Positions 43,613-51,119 of a DNA stretch of 64,000 bases are shown here, in pieces. Both the position numbers and the translations under genes were made by a program. The stretch comes from Streptomyces sp. MMG1533 (GTDB taxonomy: Bacteria; Actinomycetota; Actinomycetes; Streptomycetales; Streptomycetaceae), in contig NZ_LGDG01000226.1 of the NCBI RefSeq assembly GCF_001279775.1, forward strand, positions 1 through 64,000, in the 5' to 3' direction. The notes below the pieces were generated by a model, which made no database searches, was not told the DNA's origin, and saw nothing but the letters and a program-made list of their open reading frames with translations. Position 1 is the stretch's first letter, and every line of letters begins with the position of its first letter.

Positions 43613-44889
43613 CCTTCACCCGGCGCCTCGACCTCACCGAGCACGGCGGCTGGTCGCCGGCCCGGCTGTCCCCGACCACGGGACAATCTCTGGCCGAGTC
43701 GGGCGTCGTCGAGGCGCGCACCGATCCCTACGACCCGACACACTGGGAGGTGCGAGCGCTCACCAAGGTCGGGATGGTGCGGATCGCCGGGGTGGAGGTG
43801 TCCGTCGCGCCGAAACTCCCCATCGAACGGCTCTTTTTCCTCGTCGGCTACACGGCCGACCCGACACGCGGCTGGCGTACCGACGAGGAACTCGTGGACA
43901 TCGGATCGCACACAGGGATCGTGCCCGCCCTCGCCCACGCCTTCGAGCGGCTCGCGGACCGTGCCCTGCGGCAGGGCCTGCTCCAGGGATATCGCACAGT
44001 GGAGGACGCGATTCCCGTTGTACGAGGGCGGATCCGCACGACCGACCAGATGCAACGCCGGTACGGCGTCCCCCTGCCCGTTGAGGTGACGTACGACGAG
44101 TTCACCACTGACATCCCGGAGAACCAGTTGCTCCTCGCGGCAGCCGAACGTCTGCTGCGACTGCCGGAGATCCCCCGCGTCGTACGCCATCGGCTGGTGC
44201 GGCTGTGCACGAGACTCACCGAAGTCGGTCCACTGGTGCCTGGCCGTCCCCTCCCGCGCTGGCGGCCGAGTCGCCTCAATGCCCGGTATCAAGCTCCTTG
44301 CAGGTTCGCCGAGTTGATTTTGAACGGCACGTCCGTCGAGCACCAGCGCGGGGACGTACGCGTCGACGGTTTCCTCTTCGACCTTGCCAAGGTCTTCGAG
44401 GACTTCGTCTGCGCCGCCCTCACTCAGGCGCTGCGCCCCTACGGCGGCCGGTGCCGAGCGCAGGCCCGGCACCACCTGGACGAGGCCTCCGAGATCCTGA
44501 TGAAGCCCGACCTGGTGCACTCCTCGGACGAGGGTGTTCCGAGAGCCGTCGCCGACGCCAAGTACAAGGCGGAGAGACCGGAGGGCTTCCCGCAGGCGGA
44601 TCTGTACCAGATGCTTGCTTATTGCACGGCGCTCGGTCTGCCCGCCGGGCACCTGATCTACGCCAAGGGCAACGAGCCGCAGGCCCTCCACACGGTCCGC
44701 GGCACCGGCACGGCAATCATCCAGCACGCCCTGGAACTCGACGAGGAACCCTCGCGCATCCTGGCCGCGGTGGAACGCATCGCGGCCTGTATGGCCGTCG
44801 GTGACCAGCCGCATTCACATGGCCCGACGTGTGCGGGGATCATCCGGCAGCGGGCACCGGAGGTTTCCCGGACCAGACCTCACGCATGA
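43609..44889 (+). CDS. McrC-type nuclease subunit
   Basis: A 426-residue protein matching 5-methylcytosine-type McrC. The N-terminal part contains the ISVAPKLP-like VEVSVAPKLPIERLFFLVGY; the middle has EFTTDIPENQLLLAA; and the PD-(D/E)xK core is seen as LMKPDLV near 298 and ADAKYK near 315. McrC cuts DNA when driven by McrB translocation. Its GTG overlaps the McrB stop by GTGA, so stoichiometric translation is likely. The last 50 bp overlap the 3' end of the convergent EVE-nuclease gene. Confidence 0.88.
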   Translation: MTFTRRLDLTEHGGWSPARLSPTTGQSLAESGVVEARTDPYDPTHWEVRALTKVGMVRIAGVEVSVAPKLPIERLFFLVGYTADPTRGWRTDEELVDIGSHTGIVPALAHAFERLADRALRQGLLQGYRTVEDAIPVVRGRIRTTDQMQRRYGVPLPVEVTYDEFTTDIPENQLLLAAAERLLRLPEIPRVVRHRLVRLCTRLTEVGPLVPGRPLPRWRPSRLNARYQAPCRFAELILNGTSVEHQRGDVRVDGFLFDLAKVFEDFVCAALTQALRPYGGRCRAQARHHLDEASEILMKPDLVHSSDEGVPRAVADAKYKAERPEGFPQADLYQMLAYCTALGLPAGHLIYAKGNEPQALHTVRGTGTAIIQHALELDEEPSRILAAVERIAACMAVGDQPHSHGPTCAGIIRQRAPEVSRTRPHA

Positions 44890-45877
44890 GTGCTCGGCGC
44901 TCGCTCGATGCGGGCAGCCGGTGGAACCCGCCTGAGGACTCACGGTGGACGCAGTCGATGCCGTAACGGTGCAGCAGTTCGACGTCCTCCCGTTCCGGGA
45001 GCTCGGGGAAAAGGGCGGTGAGGAGTCGCGCAGGAGACGGGCTGTGGGGAGCGTAGTCGAGGAGCTGTGCCAGAGCCTGTCGCACGTGACTGTGGCCTGC
45101 GGCACTCTTCGCCTCGATCACTTCTGCTTCACCGGCTGCTTCGACATACATGTCGCTGATGCCGGACGGGCAGAAGAACCGTCTGGCCGTCAGGCCGCGA
45201 ACGGCCAGGAAATCGCGGTACTCGCGGACGAGTCGGGCCTCCCGACGGTCAACGACGATCAGGCGCCGACTCCGCCGATAACCGGTTCGGTTGGTGCGCA
45301 ACTCCTCAAGGGCCGCGATGCGCACGGGATCAGTGTCCCGGCCAGTGGGATCGATCGCTGGTGGCTCTTCCCCACTGGGGGTGATCATGAAGTCCTCGAG
45401 GACCGATCGCGCTCTATCGCCCCGAAGGACCATCTGCCCGGGGAAGTTGTGTGCAGGCTTGTACCCGATGGCCGCGTTGAGTTCGTCGTACGGAATGTCC
45501 GCCGGTACCAAGTCCACGAGACTGTAGATGGTGTGCCAACTCGTCCCGTCGGCCTTGGGCGGCCAGAGGAGATCGGCGAGTGCTCGGTTGCGGAAGATCG
45601 CTCCGACTTCCCCTATGGCGCGCACCTGGTTCTGGCCCGTGAACAGAACGACGTCACCGGTGATCACGTCGGTGAACTTCCTGTCATGTGCCGGCGCCGC
45701 GCCCCAGAACCTGGCTTGTCCTTCCGGATGAAGAATCCTGAGCTGCGCCCGTTGATCGACTGCGAGCAGACTGTCACAGCGCGACTGTGTGAAGTCCACC
45801 TGCCGCTCGACCGTGTCCGCCCAGTGGCGGCGCGTCTCAGGACTGCCGTACGACGGGGATATGAGCACCCGCACCAT
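44840..45877 (-). CDS. EVE-like domain protein with PD-(D/E)xK nuclease core
   Basis: A 345-residue protein. Residues about 50-165 resemble an EVE/PUA-like base-reading domain: TGDVVLFTGQNQVRAIGEV, a later SWHTIYSLVDL, and a stretch around YDELNAAIGYKPAH. The C-terminal half has a PD-(D/E)xK pattern with SDMYVEAAG then EAEVIEAKSA near 250 and a helix HSHVRQALAQLLDYAP. The order reader-then-nuclease is what one expects of a modification-dependent restriction enzyme. GC content is lower than in neighbours, a sign of recent acquisition. Assignments rest on motif patterns, not a full match. Confidence 0.7.
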   Translation of the reverse strand: MVRVLISPSYGSPETRRHWADTVERQVDFTQSRCDSLLAVDQRAQLRILHPEGQARFWGAAPAHDRKFTDVITGDVVLFTGQNQVRAIGEVGAIFRNRALADLLWPPKADGTSWHTIYSLVDLVPADIPYDELNAAIGYKPAHNFPGQMVLRGDRARSVLEDFMITPSGEEPPAIDPTGRDTDPVRIAALEELRTNRTGYRRSRRLIVVDRREARLVREYRDFLAVRGLTARRFFCPSGISDMYVEAAGEAEVIEAKSAAGHSHVRQALAQLLDYAPHSPSPARLLTALFPELPEREDVELLHRYGIDCVHRESSGGFHRLPASSERRALMREVWSGKPPVPAAG

Positions 45878-45892
45878 GTGTTTCCTTCTCGC

Positions 45893-46633
45893 CTAGAAGT
45901 TCGTGGCCCGTTCCCGGCTCGCCGTCTCGAAAATCACCTGGGCCTGAGTGATCGCCTGGGTCAGCGAGTCCGGGTCCGCCCCTGCGGACATTGACGCGAT
46001 GACGCCGTCCACGGTTCGCAGCCCGGCCCGCTCCAGCAACCGCTTCTCGTTCGTCACCCACTCCCCGCGCGCCGCGAGCACACCGTGCCCGGCCTGCATG
46101 GCGGCCGTGGCGATCGCGCCGGCGACCTCCGCGAGCCGGCCCGCCGGGGCGTGGTTGGCCTTGGCGTACGCAAGGGTGGCGACGGCGGTGCCGTGCCAGC
46201 GCTCGGCGGCGGAGGTGCGGAGTTTCTCCGGGTAGGCAGCCGGCCGAGGCAGTTCGCCTCGCAGCACGCGATTGATCGCCAGTTCGGCGACGACCAAGTA
46301 ACTCGGAATCCCCGCCAGATGGAACAGCAGGGGCTCCACCCGGAAGCGCCCCTCCTCCGCCTCCGCCAACTCGTGCTCCACCACGTCGAGATCGCGGTAG
46401 TGCACGTCCACGCGCCGCCCGTCGATCGTCAGCCACGCACCCCCGTTGAACACCCCGCCACCCCAGCCGCCGATCTCGGAGACCTCGCCCTCCCAACCAA
46501 GGGCGCGCAGGTCGTCGGGATCGAAGGCCCCGCGGTAGTAGACGGCCAGGTCCCAGTCGCTGTCGGGCTTGTGGGTGCCCTGGGCACGGGAGCCGCCGAG
46601 GGCCACGGCCCGGACTGTGGGGAGGGAGGGCAT
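45893..46633 (-). CDS. Nucleotidyltransferase-fold protein (MNT type)
   Basis: A 246-residue protein with a minimal nucleotidyltransferase motif at the N-terminus: VALGGSRAQGTHKPDSDWDL, where GGS and the DxD-like DSDWD form the metal site, and VDVHYRD supplies the third acidic residue. A helical C-terminal domain follows. Such proteins transfer nucleotides to small molecules or proteins; many actinobacterial chromosomes have one of this length, so it need not be a toxin or antitoxin. It lies 15 bp ahead of the EVE-nuclease gene. ATG at 46669 is an alternative start. Confidence 0.8.
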   Translation of the reverse strand: MPSLPTVRAVALGGSRAQGTHKPDSDWDLAVYYRGAFDPDDLRALGWEGEVSEIGGWGGGVFNGGAWLTIDGRRVDVHYRDLDVVEHELAEAEEGRFRVEPLLFHLAGIPSYLVVAELAINRVLRGELPRPAAYPEKLRTSAAERWHGTAVATLAYAKANHAPAGRLAEVAGAIATAAMQAGHGVLAARGEWVTNEKRLLERAGLRTVDGVIASMSAGADPDSLTQAITQAQVIFETASRERATNF

Positions 46634-46687
46634 GGCCGCAGCGTACGTAGCTGCGCGCCGCGTCTCCACGCAATTGCGTGCCGGGCC

Positions 46688-47146
46688 TCAGCCCGTCGCC
46701 GCCACCCCGAAGTCGGCCCCCGAGATGCCGCCGAGCCCCTCGGCGATCCGCCGCAACGGATCCCGCAGCGCGGTCAGTTCGGCGCGCATCGCCTCCGCCT
46801 CCGGCCAGGCCGTCTCGTGGTCGAGCGGAGCGACGTCCGCCGGGCGGCGGGCCTCGTACGCGGCGAGACGGGGGTGCCAGGAAGTGGTGAAGGGCCGGAT
46901 GACGTCGTTGATCAACGTGTACGCGAGGCTCTGGACCGTCGGCGCACCGCCGTCCGCCCCCTGCTCCAGACCGATGCTGTACGTGTGCAGCGTCGCGCGC
47001 GTGAAGTCGATCAGTGACTTCAGGGACGACAGGGCCTCGCGCAGGCTGCCCGTGCCCGGGGTCAGTTCCTGCACCCCGATCCGGGTGACAAGCTCGACCT
47101 GGATGTCGAAGGCGGCCATGCGTTCCGACTCGCTGGGTGCTGCCAC
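46688..47146 (-). CDS. Unknown protein, paralogue of the gene at 47636
   Basis: A 152-residue helical protein of unknown function. It starts at a GTG with GGGAGG upstream. It shares a clear pattern with the product of 47636-48277: ELVTRIGVQELTPGTGSLREALSSL against ELVTRVSVEELAPEEG.LREALSSL, and SWHPRLAAYEARRP against SWHPRLTAYESQRP. The two face away from each other across a degraded region with a TIR remnant. No catalytic motif or membrane segment is visible. A partner or adaptor in a conflict system is possible but not shown. Confidence 0.75.
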   Translation of the reverse strand: MAAPSESERMAAFDIQVELVTRIGVQELTPGTGSLREALSSLKSLIDFTRATLHTYSIGLEQGADGGAPTVQSLAYTLINDVIRPFTTSWHPRLAAYEARRPADVAPLDHETAWPEAEAMRAELTALRDPLRRIAEGLGGISGADFGVAATG

Positions 47147-47421
47147 GGGTGCCTCCCTCCGGCTTCCGGGAAAGTCCAGCGTAACCGGGTCGCGGCGGCC
47201 GCCGCACAGGGTACGCAGGGCGGTACGACGCAGGACTTCGGTGCGGGCGGGGGCCGGGTCGTGGTGATGCCAGGCGTGCAGGGTGACCGGGTGGAGCTGC
47301 CGGCCTCCGTCGGGACGGGTGCGAGCAGGCTGCGTACGCGGAGTTCGGCGACGCCGTTCTCGGCACGCCGGCGGGCGACGGCTCTGGCACCTGGTCGGCG
47401 GCGTTCGCCGTGTCCACGTCG
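47147..47421. other. Degraded region, probable gene remnants
   Basis: No intact gene. On the minus strand two partial frames read like coding sequence: VAELRVRSLLAPVPTEA in one and LHPVTLHAWHHHDPAPART with ALRTLCGGRRDPVTLD in another. They would join across a frameshift near 47300. They may be the tail of the gene that began with the TIR segment just upstream. I cannot name the product. Confidence 0.35.
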
Positions 47422-47604
47422 TCAACCACGGAGCCCCGTCACTTCCTCGTCGGCGAGCGCGTCGAGCAGGTAGGTGCCGCGGGCGGGCAGACACTTCTCG
47501 TCGGTGAACACCTGGAGCCCGCCGACGCACAGCGCCCGCGCGAGCGGACGGACCTGCTCCGCATCTCCACGGCTGTAGCCGTGGAAGACGTCCCGGACGG
47601 CGAC
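47422..47604 (-). pseudogene. TIR-domain remnant
   Basis: A 61-residue open segment, closed by stops on both sides and without a start codon, reads DVFHGYSRGDAEQVRPLARA...GGLQVFTDEKCLPARGTYL. This matches the first strand, helix and second strand of bacterial TIR domains (usual SYSRxD at the start). A whole domain needs about 135 residues and a catalytic Glu in a later helix, both missing. So it is a 5' and 3' truncated fossil of a TIR-effector gene lying between the two paralogous unknown genes. Confidence 0.55.
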
Positions 47605-47635
47605 TTACCCTACTGTGGGTACCGGGGAGGCGATC

Positions 47636-48277
47636 ATGAGACACAGGCAGCGCAGACGGCGGAGCCCTGGGGGCCCGGCGCAGGTCACGGCCAAGCTGAC
47701 GATTCCCTTCGTCGGCGAGATCTCCGGTACGTGGGAACCGGCCGATGCGGAACGCAGTGCGGCCTGGGAGTTGTACCTGGAGCTGGTCACGCGTGTGTCG
47801 GTGGAGGAACTCGCCCCGGAGGAGGGGTTCCTGCGTGAGGCGCTGTCCTCCCTCTACACGTTCTTCACCACGACCCGCGAGATCCTCCGCCGCTACGGCC
47901 CGGAGGTCGCCCCGCCCCTGGCCCCCGGCCACGTGAGCTTCGGTGTCCTGGCCGTCACCGTCCTCAACCGCGTCCTGCGCCCTCTCCTCGCCTCCTGGCA
48001 CCCACGCCTGACGGCCTACGAGTCCCAGCGCCCACCCGGCCGGGACCCCGTCGCGCACGAGCGTCAGTGGGAGCACGCGGAAGCGCTCCGCACCGAGATC
48101 GCTGCGGTACGGCAGACCTTGGTCTCCCTGGCCCGGACCCTCCAGGAAGTGGCAGGCGTCAGCGACCTGATCGACCTGCCGGCACCGCGGGCGCCCCGGC
48201 CTCCCGATGTGAGGCACCCCCCGGCAGCTCAGACGGGTCCTGCGCGTGGTGAAGGCCCTGAGGGTTCCGGCAGTTGA
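47636..48277 (+). CDS. Unknown protein, paralogue of the gene at 46688
   Basis: A 213-residue protein of the same unknown family as the gene at 46688, with the shared ELVTRV, LREALSSLYTFF, VLNRVLRPLLASWHPRL and W..AEALRTEI blocks. It has a basic N-terminal extension (MRHRQRRRRSPGG) and a Pro-rich tail. The ATG has a GGGGAGG site at close spacing; a GTG at 47615 is less likely. It is divergent from its paralogue, with the TIR remnant between them. Confidence 0.75.
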   Translation: MRHRQRRRRSPGGPAQVTAKLTIPFVGEISGTWEPADAERSAAWELYLELVTRVSVEELAPEEGFLREALSSLYTFFTTTREILRRYGPEVAPPLAPGHVSFGVLAVTVLNRVLRPLLASWHPRLTAYESQRPPGRDPVAHERQWEHAEALRTEIAAVRQTLVSLARTLQEVAGVSDLIDLPAPRAPRPPDVRHPPAAQTGPARGEGPEGSGS

Positions 48278-48362
48278 GAAGCAGTTGAGAACAACACCCT
48301 CGACCGGCGACGGATCGCTCTGACGGCCTGAGGCCACCTCCCCGGCGCGCCGGAAGGGCCCG

Positions 48363-48758
48363 TCACTCCGGATGCGCCGGGAGGACGTCGGCCATGAGCG
48401 CCGCGTACGCCTCCGCCGGCGTCCTCCCGCCGCCTGCCGCCCCGGGGTTGGCTTTCCAGAAGCGCATGCAGGGGACGTCCTGTTCGTCCCAGCCGTTCGG
48501 CAGGTCGTCCGGCGGACACGGGAACGCGAGCCAGGGACCCGGCTCGTAGGCGCCCCCGTACCGGGATTCGATGAGGGTCACGGGATGAAGGGGAGGCAGG
48601 GGGGTGTGGCCCGGGAGCAGTGCGGCCACGAAGGGTTCGTCGACGGCGATGTAGGCCTCGGGCCAGTCGGACTCCGTGACGGTGAGGAGATCGTCCGGCG
48701 AGGCCGCGGCGAGGTGGGCGACGACGCGCCGTGCGGCGTCGTTCACGTCGGCGGACAT
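48363..48758 (-). CDS. Unknown small protein
   Basis: A 131-residue soluble protein with ATG start and GGGAGG upstream. It contains DWPEAYIAVDEPFVAALLPGH and WDEQDVPCMRFWKANPG. No known domain, signal peptide or membrane helix. It may be the first conserved gene outside the island, since the DNA from here on resembles core GC content. Confidence 0.65.
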   Translation of the reverse strand: MSADVNDAARRVVAHLAAASPDDLLTVTESDWPEAYIAVDEPFVAALLPGHTPLPPLHPVTLIESRYGGAYEPGPWLAFPCPPDDLPNGWDEQDVPCMRFWKANPGAAGGGRTPAEAYAALMADVLPAHPE

Positions 48759-49111
48759 GGATCAGGCCTCCCGGAGGTCGCGGTGCCGATGGCGGGTCGG
48801 CGGCTGGTCGCAGGGGCCAGGCGGGCCGGGCGGGCCGGGCAGCCGAGCGCGCTGTGGGCGGGGTCGGTGCGGTGTCGGGCCGGGACGTGGTGGACCGTGC
48901 GCGACATGGCAGACCTCCGAGCCCATGGGAACTCAAGGGGCGAGGCCTGTCGAGCGGTTTGCGTCGAGCGGTTTGCGTCGACCGGTCGTCCTCCGCCCGC
49001 ACGTCTGCCTCGGGTGATTGTCAGTGGGGCGCGCTTCAATGGGAGGTGTCGTCACGGAGCGTCATGAGGGGCCGCGGTCGAAGGGCTGTGCGTGCCACGG
49101 GGGAGGTAGCG
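48759..49111. other. Non-coding region with short repeats
   Basis: This 353-bp gap holds no gene I can support. It contains a gggc-rich microrepeat near 48815-48840, and gtcgagcggtttgc twice in tandem at 48949-48976 with a third imperfect copy. The right end should carry the promoter for the gene at 49112. Confidence 0.5.
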
Positions 49112-49426
49112 ATGGTGGGCTGCGGGATGCACGAGGAGGACGGGCGGCGGTACGTCTCGTTGGCCGGTCTGCGTCTGCGGGGGTGGACCGGCGGGTTGGT
49201 GCGCCGTCTGCTCGGGCCGCCGGACCGGCTCAGTCTCGATCCGCGGGTGAGGGGCGCGCCGCAGGTCCGGCTGTACCGCCTGGAGCGGGTCGAGGCGGCC
49301 GAGCGGATCGGGGAGTTGCAGCCGTGGGAGGAGGGTCACCAGCGCCCGTGGCGGGGATATTCGGATGCGCGCGCGGGCGAACGCCCGGATGATCGGCGGG
49401 TTGCCCGCGACCGGCCCAGGAGTGTC
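49112..49426 (+). CDS. In-frame domain upstream of RidA; fused or separate small protein
   Basis: An ATG at 49112 after GGGGGAGGT opens a frame that runs without a stop into the RidA frame. The first 75 residues (RYVSLAGLRLRGWTGGLVRRL, then RLYRLERVEAAERIGEL) resemble a small helix-rich Streptomyces protein; the next 30 residues are low-complexity. Either the gene's own stop was lost and it now makes a 247-residue fusion, or RidA is mainly made from its own ATG at 49427. Confidence 0.5.
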
Positions 49427-49855
49427 ATGATCCAGCGCGTCACCTCCCCCGCCCTGTTCCCACCGCCGACCTACTCCCACGTCTCCGTCGTCGAGGCGGG
49501 CACGAGACTTGCCTTTCTCGCCGGGGCCGTACCTCTCGATGCCGACGGGGAGTTGGTGGGTGCGGGAGACCCGGTGCGGCAGGCCGAGCAGGTGATCGTG
49601 AATCTCGGTGAGCAACTGCGGGCCGTCGGGAGCGACCTCGGGGATGTGCTGGCGACCGACGTGTACGTCGTGAGCAGCGATCCCTCGGTGCTCTCCGCCG
49701 TCTGGGAGGTCGTCGAGGCATCGGGGCTGAGCGTCGGTCCGCATTCGTCGACCCTCGTCGGGGTGGCGTGTCTCGGATACACCGGGCAGTTGGTGGAGAT
49801 CACGGCGACGGCCGTCGTCCCGGAAGGCCGCGAGCAGGAGATGGTACGGCCGTGA
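49427..49855 (+). CDS. RidA-family protein (Rid/YjgF/UK114)
   Basis: A 142-residue protein of the Rid superfamily, which hydrolyses reactive enamine/imine intermediates in amino acid metabolism or acts on related small molecules. Conserved features are YSHVSVVEAGTRLAFLAGAVPLD at the N-terminus, VNLGEQLRAVGSDLGDV in the middle helix, and STLVGVACLGYTGQLVEI at the C-terminus. The usual catalytic Arg of RidA in the RxxxPxxSR region is replaced by a different sequence, so this is more likely one of the other Rid subfamilies. ATG with AGGAG. It overlaps the GNAT gene by GTGA. Confidence 0.82.
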   Translation: MIQRVTSPALFPPPTYSHVSVVEAGTRLAFLAGAVPLDADGELVGAGDPVRQAEQVIVNLGEQLRAVGSDLGDVLATDVYVVSSDPSVLSAVWEVVEASGLSVGPHSSTLVGVACLGYTGQLVEITATAVVPEGREQEMVRP

Positions 49856-50319
49856 GCCGCCCCGAAGCCGTCGTCACCCTTCGCCGCGCCACCGCCCCGG
49901 ACGCGGCCTCCGCAGCCGACGTCTGGCTGCGTTCCTTCGCCGCCGCTCTGCCGACGGTCGTCAGCCCCCGCTCCGGCGACGAGGTGCGCGCCCACTTCCG
50001 GGAGGTCGTGGTGCCGCTGCGCGAGACGTGGATAGCCGAGGCCGCGGACGGGGGTGGCACGGTGGGGGTGATGGTGCTCAACGGCAGCCTGCTGTCCCAG
50101 CTCTACCTCGACCCCGACTGGCGCGGACGCGGCATCGGCGACCGCTTCGTGGCCCTCGCCAAGGAGCGCAGCCCGGAGGGGCTGAGCCTGTGGACCTTCC
50201 AGGTCAACAAGCCCGCCCACCGGTTCTACGAGCGGCACGGCTTCGTCGCCGTCGAGTACACGGACGGCAGCGGGAACGAGGAGCGGGAGCCGGATGTGCG
50301 CTACGAGTGGCGTCCGTGA
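49852..50319 (+). CDS. GNAT-family acetyltransferase
   Basis: A 155-residue Gcn5-related N-acetyltransferase. The acetyl-CoA-binding motif reads LSQLYLDPDWRGRGIGDRFVALAKE near residue 82, and the C-terminal HRFYERHGFVAVE is typical. The acceptor is unknown. Its GTG overlaps the RidA stop by four bases, so the two are translated together. The protein stands on its own; no resistance or toxin gene is next to it. Confidence 0.9.
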   Translation: MSRPEAVVTLRRATAPDAASAADVWLRSFAAALPTVVSPRSGDEVRAHFREVVVPLRETWIAEAADGGGTVGVMVLNGSLLSQLYLDPDWRGRGIGDRFVALAKERSPEGLSLWTFQVNKPAHRFYERHGFVAVEYTDGSGNEEREPDVRYEWRP

Positions 50320-50382
50320 ACGCCGCGGTGGGCGGCGCCCCGGGCGCGGCGCCCCGGGCGCGGCACCGCGGCGGCGCCGATG

Positions 50383-51114
50383 TCACACCGTCCCCCTCCC
50401 CCACACCCGCCTCTTCGGCACCGGCTTGGCATAGCTTCCCGCCCTGCTCGTCGTCAGCCCCAGCGCCACCAGCGACTCCGCCAGCCTCACCGCGGCCGCG
50501 ACCCCGTCGACCACCGGAAGTCCCAGCTTCTCCCCCACCACCCGCTCCAGGCCTGTCATCCCGGCACAGCCCAGCACCAGAACCTCCGCCCCGGCCCGGC
50601 ACGCCTGCTCTGCGGCCACGAGAAACGCCGCTTCCGTGCGCTGCCTGTCCCCGTCTTCGTCCCCGAGGTCGAGGACGCTGAGCCCCGTACCGACGACGGC
50701 GGCGCAGTTGCGGCCCACGCCGGCCAGCTCCAGGCTGTCCTTGATCTGACCGCATGATCGTTCCAACGTGGTGACGACCCCGTACCTGCGTCCCAGCAGG
50801 CAGGCCAGATGGGCCGCGGCCTCGGTGATGTCGACGACCGGCACGTCCACCAGCTCCCGCACGCCCTCACGCCCGTGCTCCCCGAAGCCGGCCATGACCA
50901 CGGCGTCGTACCGCGGACCCTCGTACGTGCGCAGCAGGTCGATGACCGCCGCGGCCGATAGGTAGCTGTCGAGCCAGCCCTCCGCGGACTCGGGTCCCCA
51001 GGCCGGGGTCAGTCCGCTCACGGTGGTGCCCGGGCCTGCCGCGGCCCGGGCACCTCGTACGATCTCCTCGGTCATCTCCTGCGTGGTGTTGCAGTTGGTG
51101 ACGACGATTCGCAC
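50383..51114 (-). CDS. Asp/Glu/hydantoin racemase family, probable allantoin/hydantoin racemase
   Basis: A 243-residue protein with the family signatures: N-terminal IVVTNCNTTQEM, first cysteine-region YDAVVMAGFGEHG (where Cys is usually found but Gly/Phe occur here), and EVLVLGCAGMTGL near 185 with a conserved Cys. It starts at a GTG only five bases after the permease stop, so permease and racemase are one unit. The link to an NCS1 permease points to allantoin or hydantoin use. The apparent lack of the first catalytic Cys in FGEHG should be checked; it may limit activity. Confidence 0.85.
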   Translation of the reverse strand: MRIVVTNCNTTQEMTEEIVRGARAAAGPGTTVSGLTPAWGPESAEGWLDSYLSAAAVIDLLRTYEGPRYDAVVMAGFGEHGREGVRELVDVPVVDITEAAAHLACLLGRRYGVVTTLERSCGQIKDSLELAGVGRNCAAVVGTGLSVLDLGDEDGDRQRTEAAFLVAAEQACRAGAEVLVLGCAGMTGLERVVGEKLGLPVVDGVAAAVRLAESLVALGLTTSRAGSYAKPVPKRRVWGRGTV

Positions 51115-51119
51115 GCTTC

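Noticed and set aside
45893..46633. Nucleotidyltransferase as a MNT/HEPN toxin-antitoxin member
   Set aside because: No HEPN partner is adjacent and the protein is longer than MNT antitoxins, with its own helical C-terminal domain.
50320..50382. gcgccccgggcgcg-type doublet after the GNAT gene as an operator
   Set aside because: A simple GC-rich duplication between convergent genes; at most part of a terminator.
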